Source: Conoideocrella luteorostrata
Taxonomy: Eukaryota > Ascomycota > Sordariomycetes > Hypocreales > Clavicipitaceae
Assembly (NCBI GenBank): GCA_032433595.1
Contig: JASWJB010000590.1
Span: forward strand, 1 to 13,447
Direction: 5' to 3'
Length of the DNA stretch: 13,447 bases
The notes under the pieces are model-generated. The model did not search any database. It was given only the letters and a program-made list of their open reading frames with translations, and was not told the DNA's origin. A program made the translations under genes and the position numbers. Positions 1 through 8,723 of the stretch are shown here, in pieces. Numbering within the stretch: the first letter of the stretch is position 1; each line of letters starts with the position of its first letter.

Positions 1-140
1 GATGACTACTATCTATGAATTCCGTCATCGGACCCGGAAGGTTGTCTCACGATATCTCCACTGGGTCAGAATCCGTAACCGGCTCACTGTGATCCGTAAC
101 ACATTTGTAACATGCTCTTCTTGACATAGGGTCTTCGTCT

Positions 141-1064
141 ATGCGGAAGAAAATCCAGAATCGAATCAACCAACGCTCCCGTCGTAAGTTTGTTCCTGTC
201 TTTACGAGGCGTCATTTTATTCCTACCTGTACCTACTCCTCCCAATCGCAAACATGGTATGAGGTGGTGGTGGTATAGCATGCCAACGTTGTTGTACTCG
301 CAGGCGCCCGTCAGCGACAAAGGCAGGTCGCTCCTCAATTGACAAGCTCTGACGCCCAAACAAACGTCATCAGCCAGACACGTCATATCGTAACAACGGG
401 CTCTGCAACGACCTTGGTCAGCGCCGTACTCAGCCATGAGCTAGATCTCAAGAAGCTCTTGGATAGCCTCAGAATTCTTGAGCTGCAATCACAGGACAAC
501 CAAGCCATCTTCCGTGCTTTTGAAACGGTGGCGAATCAAGACCGGCAGACAGGTTTCCTCAGATCCGGCATGCTCTTCAACTTGTACCAGTTCAACTTTT
601 CCCGTTCCTTGATGCTCAACGCCGAAGTCTTACGCTTGTCCGCTCGCGACATGCACGACGACGCATGCTCAGGCTTTGTCACATCTGGACCTCGCCCCCC
701 TGATCAGAGCTTCGACATTCATTCTATACCTGCGGGGCTTCAGCCCACCGCTCTGCAGCGGGTCGTAGCGCACCATCCTTGGGTGGACTTGCTCCCGGTC
801 CCTCAGCTGCGGGACAACATAATCGGACGAGACGTTGACTCGTATGACGAGGAGGGCTTGTGTCGTGCATTTACGGGGCGCGGCCAGCAGGGAGGAGCCG
901 GAGTGATCGTGTGGCGCGAGCCTTGGGATGCCGGTGGGTGGGAGCTGACGGAAGAATTTGTGAGGTCCTGGGGCTGGGTCTTTCAAGGGTGCTCCGAGCT
1001 TTACCAGTCCACCAACATGTGGCGTGCACAAAGAGGCGAACGACTGTTATTTACATGTCAATGA
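141..1064 (+). CDS. bZIP transcription factor with DUF3425-type C-terminal domain (5' end uncertain)
   Basis: Probably a nuclear DNA-binding regulator. Two exons are visible: up to 183, then 304-1064, joined across a 120-base intron (GTAAGT at 184, CAG ending at 303). The splice joins RKKIQNRINQRSR to RARQRQRQ in frame, giving a bZIP basic region with N7 and R15 in the N-x7-R spacing. Without the splice the basic region is cut off, which supports the intron. Residues ~162-257 match the DUF3425 pattern: HPWVDLLPVPQLRDN, then VWREPWDAGGWELTEEF, WGWVFQGC and STNMWRAQRGE. The leucine zipper is weak, which is common in this family. The ATG at 141 gives 267 residues but lies directly before the basic region. 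A TAG acceptor at 127-129 suggests that a further 5' exon may lie near or beyond the window start. Family assignment is firm; the start and the regulated genes are unknown. Confidence 0.85.
184..303 (+). other. Intron in the bZIP/DUF3425 gene
   Basis: It starts GTAAGT and ends TACTCGCAG. Its removal restores the reading frame between the basic region and the rest of the protein, and it contains in-frame stops such as the TAG near 276. At 120 bases it is longer than the other introns in the window. Confidence 0.8.
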
Positions 1065-1363
1065 TGATGCTTCATGATTGAGATGTACAGCTCCATGGCG
1101 GACACCTAGTGACAGTATAATATCAGGACAGTGTCAATTCGAGCAAAACGAGTCACCATACTGGCCGCTGAAAATTACCGTGACTTCTCATCGACCCCTA
1201 AGCCGCTGCGGCTGCATATACTAGTACATAACATCAGGTAGCATTATACTACATTCTGCATCGGGCTCTTTTTGGCATGCAACAATTAGCCACGCAGGAG
1301 CCATCTGTGACGACACATCTGTGACGACACTTACACGAGCTGAGCTGTCGAGTCCTGGATCAA
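1065..1363. other. Intergenic: 3' flank of the bZIP gene and upstream part of a promoter
   Basis: No gene is seen. Near the right end there is an exact tandem duplication of a 14-base unit (1302-1315 and 1316-1329, catctgtgacgaca), each copy carrying TGACG, the half site bound by many CRE-type bZIP proteins. Confidence 0.5.
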
Positions 1364-1370
1364 TATAAAA
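1302..1370 (+). promoter_or_regulatory. Promoter-like block: two TGACG repeats and a TATA box
   Basis: The tandem 14-base repeat lies about 35-60 bases upstream of TATAAAA (1364-1370). A pyrimidine-rich stretch follows (about 1380-1480), as is usual around fungal transcription starts. The layout points to a + strand transcript starting near 1395. A possible 5' leader intron follows (donor GTAATT near 1508, GCTAAC then GGAAG near 1550-1563). No convincing intact gene follows, so the promoter may now serve a broken gene. Confidence 0.45.
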
Positions 1371-1708
1371 AGGCTGTCACCGTAACCCTTTACCTCCAAC
1401 TCCCATCGCCTCTAAACCCATCGACTCTGACCCCATCTCCTCTACTCTGTCCTTCCTTTATATTGCTCTATTCAAGAACTTCTCTTGTAACATCATATCT
1501 GCTGAAGGTAATTGCGATTACCTAATCAATGAAAGTATCTTAAATACCAACGCTAACCTGGAAGACGTTAGTGTCACGCTTTTCATCATCTTTTCTGCTT
1601 CGTGAAGTTGTTCTTAACTTGAGTTGGCTCTGCGCAAGATCGCAGCGCGCGACGAATCTCATCCGGCGCTCCAATAGGTTCCTCAAGAGATGTGTCTGAG
1701 AGCATTAG

Positions 1709-2039
1709 ACTTCTGCCAGGCACATTTGTGTGGTTTGTCTACTCACTTGGATCAATTCGATGCAGATAACAAAGATCCGGAGCGAAAACCAGCCTCTCAA
1801 TGGTATCCTCGATGTTATCCTTGATATGAGAGGCCGAGTTCGTCACCTTTTGGTCGAGACTAACTACTTCGAAGACACACTCTTCGAAGCCACTTCAATT
1901 CTCCGTTAGAAAAAAATTAGCACGCCGTACGAAAGCAATCGGTGGCGCCCATACCAAAGAGCCTGTCACACATATTATACTTCTTGATAAAGTCCTTGAG
2001 CAACTTCTTATTGCCACCGTTTTTGTAGGTAGCTTTTGA
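1709..2039 (+). pseudogene. Coding-like island split by a frame change, family unknown
   Basis: One frame is open from 1709 to the TAG at 1907-1909. It contains an ATG at 1760, or alternatively a CAG acceptor ending at 1765, and the part from 1766 has protein-like composition ([19 protein letters not shown]). The +1 frame then continues from about 1905, across an A-rich run at 1910-1916, to a TGA at 2037-2039 (KAIGGAHTKEPVTHIILL). The switch at the A-run suggests a frameshift in one gene rather than two small ones, and no intron fits there. I do not recognise the protein. It could also be chance open frame; the main support is the promoter-like block upstream and the continuity of coding character across the shift. 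Confidence 0.25.
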
Positions 2040-2134
2040 ATTGTATGTTTATCTACAGAATGAAGCGTGCTATTCGTCATGTCTGTCCTAAATTCCCTTG
2101 CATCGGCCGCATCCTGCAATAGGCTATCACACCT

Positions 2135-3780
2135 CTAGTCCAACATAGCCTTGAGTACCTGGATCTGCTCCAGAACACTTGATCGACTAGTGCCGCCTTT
2201 AGCCGTTTTCGCCTCGACACTCGTTTCATATTCGAATGCCTCCGCAATGTCTGCTGTGAACCGGGAATCAATGGCTTGCAGTTGCTCAAGGGTCAGCTCG
2301 TCCATTGAAATTTGCAGCTTTTCAGACTGAGCAACGACTCGTCCAGAGATATGGTGAGCCTCTCTGAACGGACATCCCTTCCTCACCAACCACTCTGCGA
2401 CATCAGTGGCTAGCATCGTTTTGTCCAGAGCAGCCTTCATCCGCTCTGGTCGCACCTTCAAGGTAGCAATGACCCCATTGGCTATGCCTAGACTATCCGA
2501 CACAGTCTGAACCGAATCCAGCATAGGCTCCCACCCTTCCTGGAGATCTTTATTATAGCATGATGGCAAGCCTTTCAGAGTCTTCCAAGTAAATAGTTAG
2601 TAGCTACCCTCAAAGCCAAGACAACTGGCTAAGATGTTAATATGAGGACTCACCATCATTATCCCAGCCATTTGACCGAAAGCACGCCCTGACTTGCCGC
2701 GCAGAAGCTCTAACGAGTCCCCGTTGAATTTATTGGGCATTAAAGAGCTACCCGTAGAATAGGCGTCGGCTAGCCGCACGAACCCGAACTCAGATGTCGA
2801 ATATAAGATGAGGTCCTCAGCCCACCTGCTGATGTGGTTGGTGAAAATTGAGTTCCAGACCAGGAAGTCGAGTAGGAAATCGCGGTCGGCCGAAGTATTC
2901 ATGGAGTTCAAGGTTATTCCGCTAAAGCCAAGCTCCTTAGCTATCATGTTTCGATCGATTCGAAATGGATTGCCGGCCAAAGCGCCACAACCAAGTGGAC
3001 TTATATTGACCCTTTCGAAAACTTGGCGCAACCGCTCGAGATCCTGCTTGAACGCAGCGGCATGTGACATCAGCCAATGTGACCATCGAACTGGCTGAGC
3101 GCGCTGGCTGTGGGTGTATCCAGGCATCAGGTAGTCGCTGAGGTTGTCAGTCAGCAGGGGGCCTCTTTTGGCCAGAGGCGGGGCTAGGCTTACATTTCAT
3201 CAGACTCAGCACGTGTGACTACGACCTTGAGGAACGCAACGAGTTGGCTATCGATTTCGAGGATCCGATCGCGTAACCACATGCGCATATCACAGACAAC
3301 TTGCTCGTTGCGGCTGCGACCTGTGTGCAGCTTACCCGCGATGTCCTTGCCGATGACCTCTCCTAAGCGACGTTCGTTTGCCGTATGAATCTGGTCCATT
3401 GTGTTAGCCTCGAGAAGTTGAATAGAATTGAGTGACATCTCACGTCTTCGTCATTCGGCATGATAGCGAAAGTTCCCTGCTTCCATTCTTCCATCACTTG
3501 GAGCAAACCACGCTCAATTGCCTGAAATTCGTCTTCGCTGATGATACCAGCCTTTGAGTTGGCCCTGGCAAAAGCAATCGATCCGAGGATATCTTCTTTG
3601 TAAAGAGCCTTGTCGTACCGGATAGAGGCATTGTATTTATGCATGAGAGGATCAATCGCACCTGCGCACCGTGAGGTCAGTATACTGCATCCGGAGCTTG
3701 CTTCCCGATACATTCGAACCTGTGAACCTCCCACCCCAGAGCATGCCAGCTGCCGGGGCGTCCGCCTTTTTCTCAGCCAT
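2135..3780 (-). CDS. ARG4: Argininosuccinate lyase, five exons
   Basis: Cleaves argininosuccinate to arginine and fumarate, the last step of arginine synthesis; the family works as a homotetramer. Exons on the - strand: 3780-3720, 3661-3444, 3390-3194, 3137-2654, 2581-2135. They sum to 1407 bases (468 residues plus stop), close to the ~463 of yeast Arg4. The ATG at 3780 has A at -3 and begins MAEKKADAP, then MLWGGRFT. Visible family motifs are [10 protein letters not shown] (24-33), [11 protein letters not shown] across the second junction, HTGRSRNEQ (115-123), [10 protein letters not shown] (165-174, catalytic TH) and the fumarase/lyase signature [10 protein letters not shown] (288-297), followed by SCYNKDLQE. 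Oddities: the usual loop MPQKKNxDS reads MPNKFNGDS, and GYTHLQ reads GYTHSQ. These suggest a diverged or second copy, though the frame is intact. No exact TGACTCA (general amino-acid control) site was seen in the 200 bases upstream. Confidence 0.95.
2582..2653 (-). other. Intron 4 of argininosuccinate lyase
   Basis: Donor GTGAGT, branch TACTAAC (perfect yeast-like consensus), acceptor TTGGAAG. Phase 0. Splicing joins GIMM to [12 protein letters not shown], as in other lyases. 72 bases. Confidence 0.92.
3138..3193 (-). other. Intron 3 of argininosuccinate lyase
   Basis: Donor GTAAGC, branch GCTGACTGAC, acceptor AACCTCAG. Phase 2. Splicing gives [14 protein letters not shown], matching the family. 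56 bases. Confidence 0.92.
3391..3443 (-). other. Intron 2 of argininosuccinate lyase
   Basis: Donor GTGAGA, branch GGCTAACAC, acceptor GGACCAG. Phase 0. Splicing restores the conserved [11 protein letters not shown]. 53 bases. Confidence 0.92.
3662..3719 (-). other. Intron 1 of argininosuccinate lyase
   Basis: Donor GTTCGA, an unusual hexamer, follows TTCACAG; acceptor GTGCGCAG has TACTGAC upstream as branch site. Phase 1. Splicing joins GGRFT to GAIDPLM, as expected for the family. 58 bases. Confidence 0.85.
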
Positions 3781-5168
3781 TCTGGAAATATATGTGGGGG
3801 TGTTCGTTGCGTTCGTTGCGTTTTCAAGGCCGATGAAATCAATGGGATCAATGAGACCAATGGAGCATGTGACGCATAAGGTTCAAGATCAAGGTTGTGA
3901 TTAACCAACGTTAATGATGTTAAGGAATTGAAACGCTCGAGATCAAGTGTGGGAGTTATCAAGGTCGAAAAGTTGATTGAGGCATTAGATCAGTCGAGGG
4001 GTAGTCATAGGAAAAGTATGTGGGGCCGACATCGGTGTCACGTGTTACTGTTGCGCAGCACGCAGGGCTCTTATCGGTGCACTGCGAATTTGAATGTATA
4101 ATTGACCTTGTTTACTCCGTACTACGGGAGTAAAAAGGAAATCTATCTCGTACGTGCCTTTTATAGGCATGAAGCAGGGCTATTGCCCTAGGCAGGCTTA
4201 CTCGAGCTATGCTTACTAACTCGCCGCATTATACGTAAGCTCGACCATTGTGAAACCTGCGCTTACTGCGATAGTTTCACGTTTACGAGACCCTTTGCAT
4301 AGCTAATATCGAAGATTGAATGTATTGAAGTCCTTGTACAAAAGAAAGCTATCTTCAGGTGTGCACATACTTGAACGTGCGCGTTATCTCCGCCGTTGCC
4401 CTTCTCATGTCCACCGTAGTTGTTACCTCTTGTGGTCCCTATGCCGTGACAGATAGTTACGTAAGGACCCCGCCTACTATTTATGGTGAGCGCGATCCCG
4501 TTGGTCCGTTCTCCGAACTTTAACCGTGTTCCTAAGTGGCCACGGGATGGCTCATGCAGCCGGCCCATCCCGCAACTTGTCCTGCTGGGTCGTAACAGAA
4601 CAAGTCCACGCGGGAGACAATCCCGCGACGGATAATCAGGCGTCGCCCTCGTCCTCCCTTGCTTCAAGGTCAAGAGCGTGAGTTTTCAGCTTGAGACGAT
4701 TTGCACGGATTGCTTTTTATGCTATGCCTCATAAACGTAATGGAGGTCAGACAGACATCAACGCTGCGGGCAGGACCGCCGGCAAGACTGAAACTACACG
4801 TATGACGTCGCGGGGAATATTTGAGCATAGGGCATATGGCAGTGGTAGTTGGCCAGGGCGTAGAGCATTCATGTCCGATTCCTTTACAGCCCAACCATGA
4901 GCGCTTGTTTAAATGTATATACAGCGGGTTGGGACAGTGGGCAGGGCGCAGGGCGCAGTTTCAGACAGAGAGTTGCCTGCCACCAAGTTTACTGAGGCAT
5001 GCATGAGCAATTACTATCGAGACAAGAAAATCCTTCTATTCCTATCAATTTCCACTGCCAACAAATTGCTCAAAGTGCTCATAACGCAACAACCTGCCTC
5101 TCCGTTCAGCTAGAATACAAGGACAGTTCCACTCAATCAGATTAATCACAGCGGACTCAATTGTAAGA
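3781..5168. other. Upstream region of the lyase and gene-free interval
   Basis: The first ~200 bases are the likely lyase promoter and leader. The rest is a mosaic without a convincing gene on either strand. Several open frames of 60-136 codons exist (for example - strand 4263-4673, + strand 4691-4900), but they overlap on opposite strands, lack family motifs and have random-looking composition. Small structures include a near-perfect inverted repeat at 4111-4134 and GTGAAAC/GTTTCAC arms around 4250-4280. Confidence 0.5.
4111..4134. repeat. Short inverted repeat (TTTACTCCGTA / TACGGGAGTAAA)
   Basis: Two 11-12 base arms face each other around a single central C with one extra base in one arm. 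Motifs of the TACTCCGTA/TACGGAGTA type are common in intergenic DNA of filamentous ascomycetes. It could form a hairpin or be a repeat remnant. Confidence 0.6.
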
Positions 5169-6172
5169 TTAAGACCAAGTAATCCGCATTTCAAGCTCGC
5201 TGTCTTCTCCTTTAATTATTCCCGTAGATATACCGGAAGCTTTGGGGCTAAACTCGACATTACCCCGTGCCATGCTCTTCTTAGAGATTCTGCCATGTCT
5301 TGGTCCTAAAAATCTGAAAATATCGGCTGAAATTGTCAGATTCTGCCCAGATTTAACTGCCATTGTAGTTTGGGCCAATTGATACACCATGGGTTGGTTC
5401 CATTGATAACTTTTTGTGACAATGATGGGCCAAGGATGGCTGATTTCGCGCTTGCGAGAGTCCTGAGTGGCAGTTAACTCTCCGCTGATTGAGTTATCCA
5501 TGATTTTCGTCGTAAGAGTAATTTCTACTAAAGCCTGTGTAGCATTGTCCAGAATGATATATCCTATTGCTGCTGTACTATGATCGCCTGAGACACTCTT
5601 ATATTAAGGCTCGTTATAAACATTAGATGGGTCTTTAGGGTTCCATCTTAATGTGTCTTTATAAATAGATTTATCTCTAAAAAGCAAATTATATTCCCAG
5701 AGATTAAGTTTAACCGTAAAACCGCTAATAGCTGATATAACTTAGTTTAGTCTAGTGAACTTAAAGTTCTCGCCTAGATAGAGAACTTAACACTGCTCTT
5801 GCGAAGTTTTATAAATAAAATAAGTGCTAGAGCTATTTATAACTTTAATAGTTCTGTAAACTCTGGTTCTCTGTTTATTATTAATGTTATTAAACACTAA
5901 TAAAAGGATTTCAGCTAATAAGCAGCTATATGGTTGTTTTAAATAGCCGTTTGTTTTATTTCCTAAATTTAAATTAGTTATTGTTTGTTAATATTTTTAG
6001 TTCCTAGCGCTTATAGGGCCTGTTTTGCATTTTGCTAAAGCAAGGCTAGTAGTAGGATTGCGGAAGTAATTAAAGCGGGTCGTGATACGTAAAGGAACCA
6101 AAGACCACTTAATAGCCTTATTACACTTGAACCAGTAGTTTAACTTACTATTTGCAATATCATTGCACGATT
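5169..6172 (-). pseudogene. Decayed reading frame with only TAA stops, family unknown
   Basis: One - strand frame reads through about 1 kb down to a TAG at 5169-5171. In-frame stops lie at 5997-5999, 5988-5990, 5787-5789, 5742-5744 and 5604-5606, and every one is TAA; no TAG or TGA occurs in this frame inside the stretch. The region between the stops has protein-like composition (e.g. AIKWSLVPLRITTRFNYF near 6117-6064 and STAAIGYIILDNATQ near 5578-5534). The 3' third (5501-5169) is uninterrupted and less AT-rich. TAA arising from CAA by C-to-T change at CpA is what RIP-type mutation would produce, but the ancestral codons are inferred. The two ends could belong to different genes. I do not recognise either half. 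An isolated 110-codon frame from the ATG at 5501 might still be expressed. Confidence 0.5.
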
Positions 6173-7687
6173 AGTGCAATTAAGTGTTGTTAAGCCTTGG
6201 AAGACTGCCTAGGACTTAGGGTAGAAAGAACAGAAGAGTTAAAGGATGCATAGTGACAGCGCAATGAAGGTGAACAAATGTTTTTAAAAGTAGGTGAGGT
6301 GTGCCTTCTGCAGTTTGGGTCTAGAAAAACCTGACTCTCTTCTGCCGCTAGGGCAAGCGTTGTTCTCATCTTATATGTCTGTCCTGGACTCAATCTTTAG
6401 CTAAAGCAATTTGAGTCTATTGAAGTGTGGTCACTAAGATTGTACGAGCTGGCACAATTAATAATCATAATTAGTGTTAGACTGTTGTAGGACCGAGAAA
6501 TATCGTGTGATACAACGAGCGATACCACCGCCCATGCGTGCCTAGCAAGCACCAGGGTAGACTCCGGTGGACCACATTTTCTCAGACATGTTGGTTCCGA
6601 GCAGGGATGACATAGTTTGATCTACCTAGTTCATTTGTCTTTCTCTCTAATATTCTGTTTTAAGCCGCATAATATAATGAATTTGAATTGGCTGCTGCGT
6701 TCTAACGTAGCAGAGGTTGCTAAACAACACCTAAGTTAGAAGCTTAGCACATGCAGCGGCTCAAACAAGCATATTAACAACTAGCTAGGTGAATCGAAAA
6801 AATTTCCTAGACTGAGGAAGAAGAAGAAAAAAAGAAAGGAGGGCTCACGCAGCCCAACGCTTAATCTAAGATATTTATGCTTTATAGCGGCAACTCGTTT
6901 AGTGGCTAAAGGCGGTGGAGTAGTGCCTTATGCATGTAGAAAGATATAAGCCTTAGCAAGCTGGATATTTCTTAAGTAGACCAAAAGAATACACGCTTGA
7001 AACTAAATATAGGAAATATCTAGGATAATTTTTAGTTGTTGACACAGTGGTGATCTGAAGATCTTGAGATTGCAAGTAATAATACAGCTAATAGCCGCGA
7101 GCAGCTCTTATGGGTCGCGTGTGCAAGTTTATAAAGGTTGCGGTTCAAATAGCTCTTACAGAATAATAATGCTGTAAAAGCCACATTTTATTATTTTATA
7201 GAGTCCCTCTCTATCTGCCATAGCAGGTTGTCAAAATTTCGTAATATAATACTTTAACTAACAAAAGCTCTGGGGCTTCTGAGGTGGCAGCCACGGAGAG
7301 CTCTACGAAAGAAAAACCAAAGTACGTGAAAACAAAAGGCAGATAGGTGACCGGATAGTTTTGCATCTCGTAGCCTGTAATACCGGGGACTTAATTTGAT
7401 GGGGCCAATTCTAAGCTTACTCCACAAGTCTGGGCTATTCAGCAAATTATCTGCAAGAAAACTTGCCGGGCGTAGCTTGGTTTGGTCCGTGCTCCCAACA
7501 AAAAAGTGTTAATGCCAGGATATACATGGAATATTGCTATTCACACAAATAAAAATCTCTATTTACACGGATTTGTGTGTCGTATTTGACTCACCTACCC
7601 CACCTTAGACCATTGATACCTGTTAGAATTATTGCGCAGCGCAGGCGCAAGTTGCAAACCGCGGAAGCACATACAACAACACACACG
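6173..7687. other. AT-rich gene-free region
   Basis: No gene is supportable. The - strand frame at 6190-6393 (67 codons) lies just upstream of the decayed frame but in a different phase, and may be more of the same remnant. Another short - strand frame is at 7254-7445. There are purine-rich tracts (6815-6842) and less AT-rich patches (about 6490-6620 and 7260-7500) without recognisable content. The overall look is old, mutated repeat DNA. Confidence 0.45.
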
Positions 7688-7918
7688 TGTTGGAATTGAT
7701 TGGAGAGGTTCAAATTTGTTTGCATTGATGGGATCAGCTGTGTTACTGTGATGGTGGAGGAGGAATTCCTCGTGTGACGGTCCTGTCCAAATCCCCCTAT
7801 AAATACCCCTACAATCTGAGACGCCCTAGTCCCGGATTCCTGCCCAGAGGCCACGCAACCTTTCTCTCACAGCCCGTGTATCCACATATCCGTTCACACA
7901 CACACGTGCAATCCAACA
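7688..7918 (+). mobile_element. Copia-style LTR (solo LTR or 5' LTR remnant)
   Basis: It begins TGTTGGA and ends TCCAACA, a perfect 7-base terminal inversion typical of Ty1/copia LTRs. It carries TATAAATA at 7798-7805 with downstream sequence that could be R/U5. Three bases after its end comes TGGTGAGATAC (7922 on), placed and starting (TGG) like a tRNA primer-binding site. No pol or gag frame follows, since other repeats begin within 150 bases. Length 231 bases fits small fungal LTRs. No target-site duplication is evident directly at the two LTR ends, consistent with a truncated 5' LTR rather than a clean solo LTR. Confidence 0.55.
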
Positions 7919-7930
7919 ATATGGTGAGAT

Positions 7931-7949
7931 ACACACACACACACACACA
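7931..7949. repeat. (AC)n microsatellite
   Basis: About nine to ten AC units, directly downstream of the LTR-like element and its PBS-like TGG. A shorter AC run lies at 7894-7905 inside the LTR. Confidence 0.95.
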
Positions 7950-8044
7950 ATTTATTACTCCCGGTGGAGATCCATCCAATAGGGCTACTATTTACTTGTA
8001 GCATATCAAGCTTCCGTCATGTCTATACCTCATCTTAGCTCTTA

Positions 8045-8377
8045 CATACGTCTTGGTCAGATCGACTTGCGGTGATTCATGCCTGTACGTCTTCTGTGAT
8101 TTAAGCCTTTCAACAAGCTCGTCAGATTGACCTGCGATATCCGATGCTTCTTGCAGCCTGTACATCTTCCGATACTTAGACCTTTTAACGAGCTTGTCAA
8201 CTGACTTGCAATGTCTAGTATCTCTTACACCCTGTATGTCTTCCGATATTTAAACCTTTCAATGAGCTCGTTAACTGACTTGCGATGTCTAATGCTTCTT
8301 TATTGTGTTGGCCTGATTGACTTGTTAGGTCTGATGTTTCTTGCACCCTATACGTCTTCCGATATTTAAACTGTGGG
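8045..8377. repeat. Degenerate tandem repeat, 74-75 base unit
   Basis: Units beginning CCTGTAyGTCTTCyG start at 8082, 8157 and 8231; a fourth, partial one (CCTATACG) starts at 8347. Spacings are 75, 74 and 116; the last holds an extra partial unit. Shared blocks are CCTTTyAAyrAGCTyGT, GACTTGCrATGTC and TGCTTCTTGCA. A further fragment of the unit lies at 8045-8075. Copies differ by scattered, mostly transition changes. The 74-base spacing would break a frame, so the array is probably non-coding despite a short - strand open frame across it. It abuts the inverted LTR-like pair exactly at 8378. Confidence 0.75.
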
Positions 8378-8575
8378 TGTTGGAATCCCTCGTCAAGCAT
8401 ACAAGCGATGTAGACAAAGGTCAGGTGGCCACCCTAGCGCGCCTCTTTTATACGGCCCGCTCAGGGACGTCCCTCTTCCTCTTCTTCTTCTCTCTTAAAT
8501 AGTCACGAATGAATTGAATGGTTTTGCACATTGTCTTGCTCCGCCTTCTGATACCAGCTACCCGAAGCCCTGTCC
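8378..8575 (+). mobile_element. LTR-like repeat, left arm of a 545-base inverted structure
   Basis: It starts TGTTGGAATCCCTCG and carries a TATA-type TTTATACGG near 8448-8454, a CT-rich tract, then GAATTGAATGGTTTTGCAC and finally AAGCCCTGT near 8565-8573. It matches, inverted, the block ending at 8922, including an exact 30-base match (8427-8456 against 8843-8872). The 5' end and layout match a Copia-type LTR. A TGGTATCAGA primer-binding-type motif lies on the - strand at 8547-8556. Confidence 0.65.
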
Positions 8576-8723
8576 TTCTTACGATAATATTACTAAGTAA
8601 ATAGCTCTAAGTAATATACTAAAGAGTCTCATCTCTTCTCTTAAATTCCTTGCTAATTTATAGTATTTAGAGTAGGAAGTGTATCTATATATGTAATTTA
8701 CTGCTAATTAGTGTAGGGAGTAC

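Noticed and set aside
84..437. 117-codon - strand open frame over the bZIP basic region
   Set aside because: It is antisense to the spliced bZIP exons and has no family motif.
4263..4673. 136-codon - strand open frame
   Set aside because: Composition looks random and no domain, signal peptide or splice context supports it; overlapping frames exist on the other strand.
4549..4680. Short + strand frame beginning MAHAAGPSRNLS with a GTGAGT near its end
   Set aside because: No convincing continuation exon was found in phase and the peptide matches nothing I know.
7591..7854. 87-codon - strand frame
   Set aside because: It lies antisense across the LTR-like element and has no recognisable content.
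8045..8377. CRISPR-like array
   Set aside because: The repeats are contiguous 74-75 base units without unique spacers, and the genome is eukaryotic.
8215..8400. 61-codon - strand frame across the tandem repeats
   Set aside because: Repeat spacings of 74 and 116 bases do not preserve a frame, so the open frame is probably incidental.
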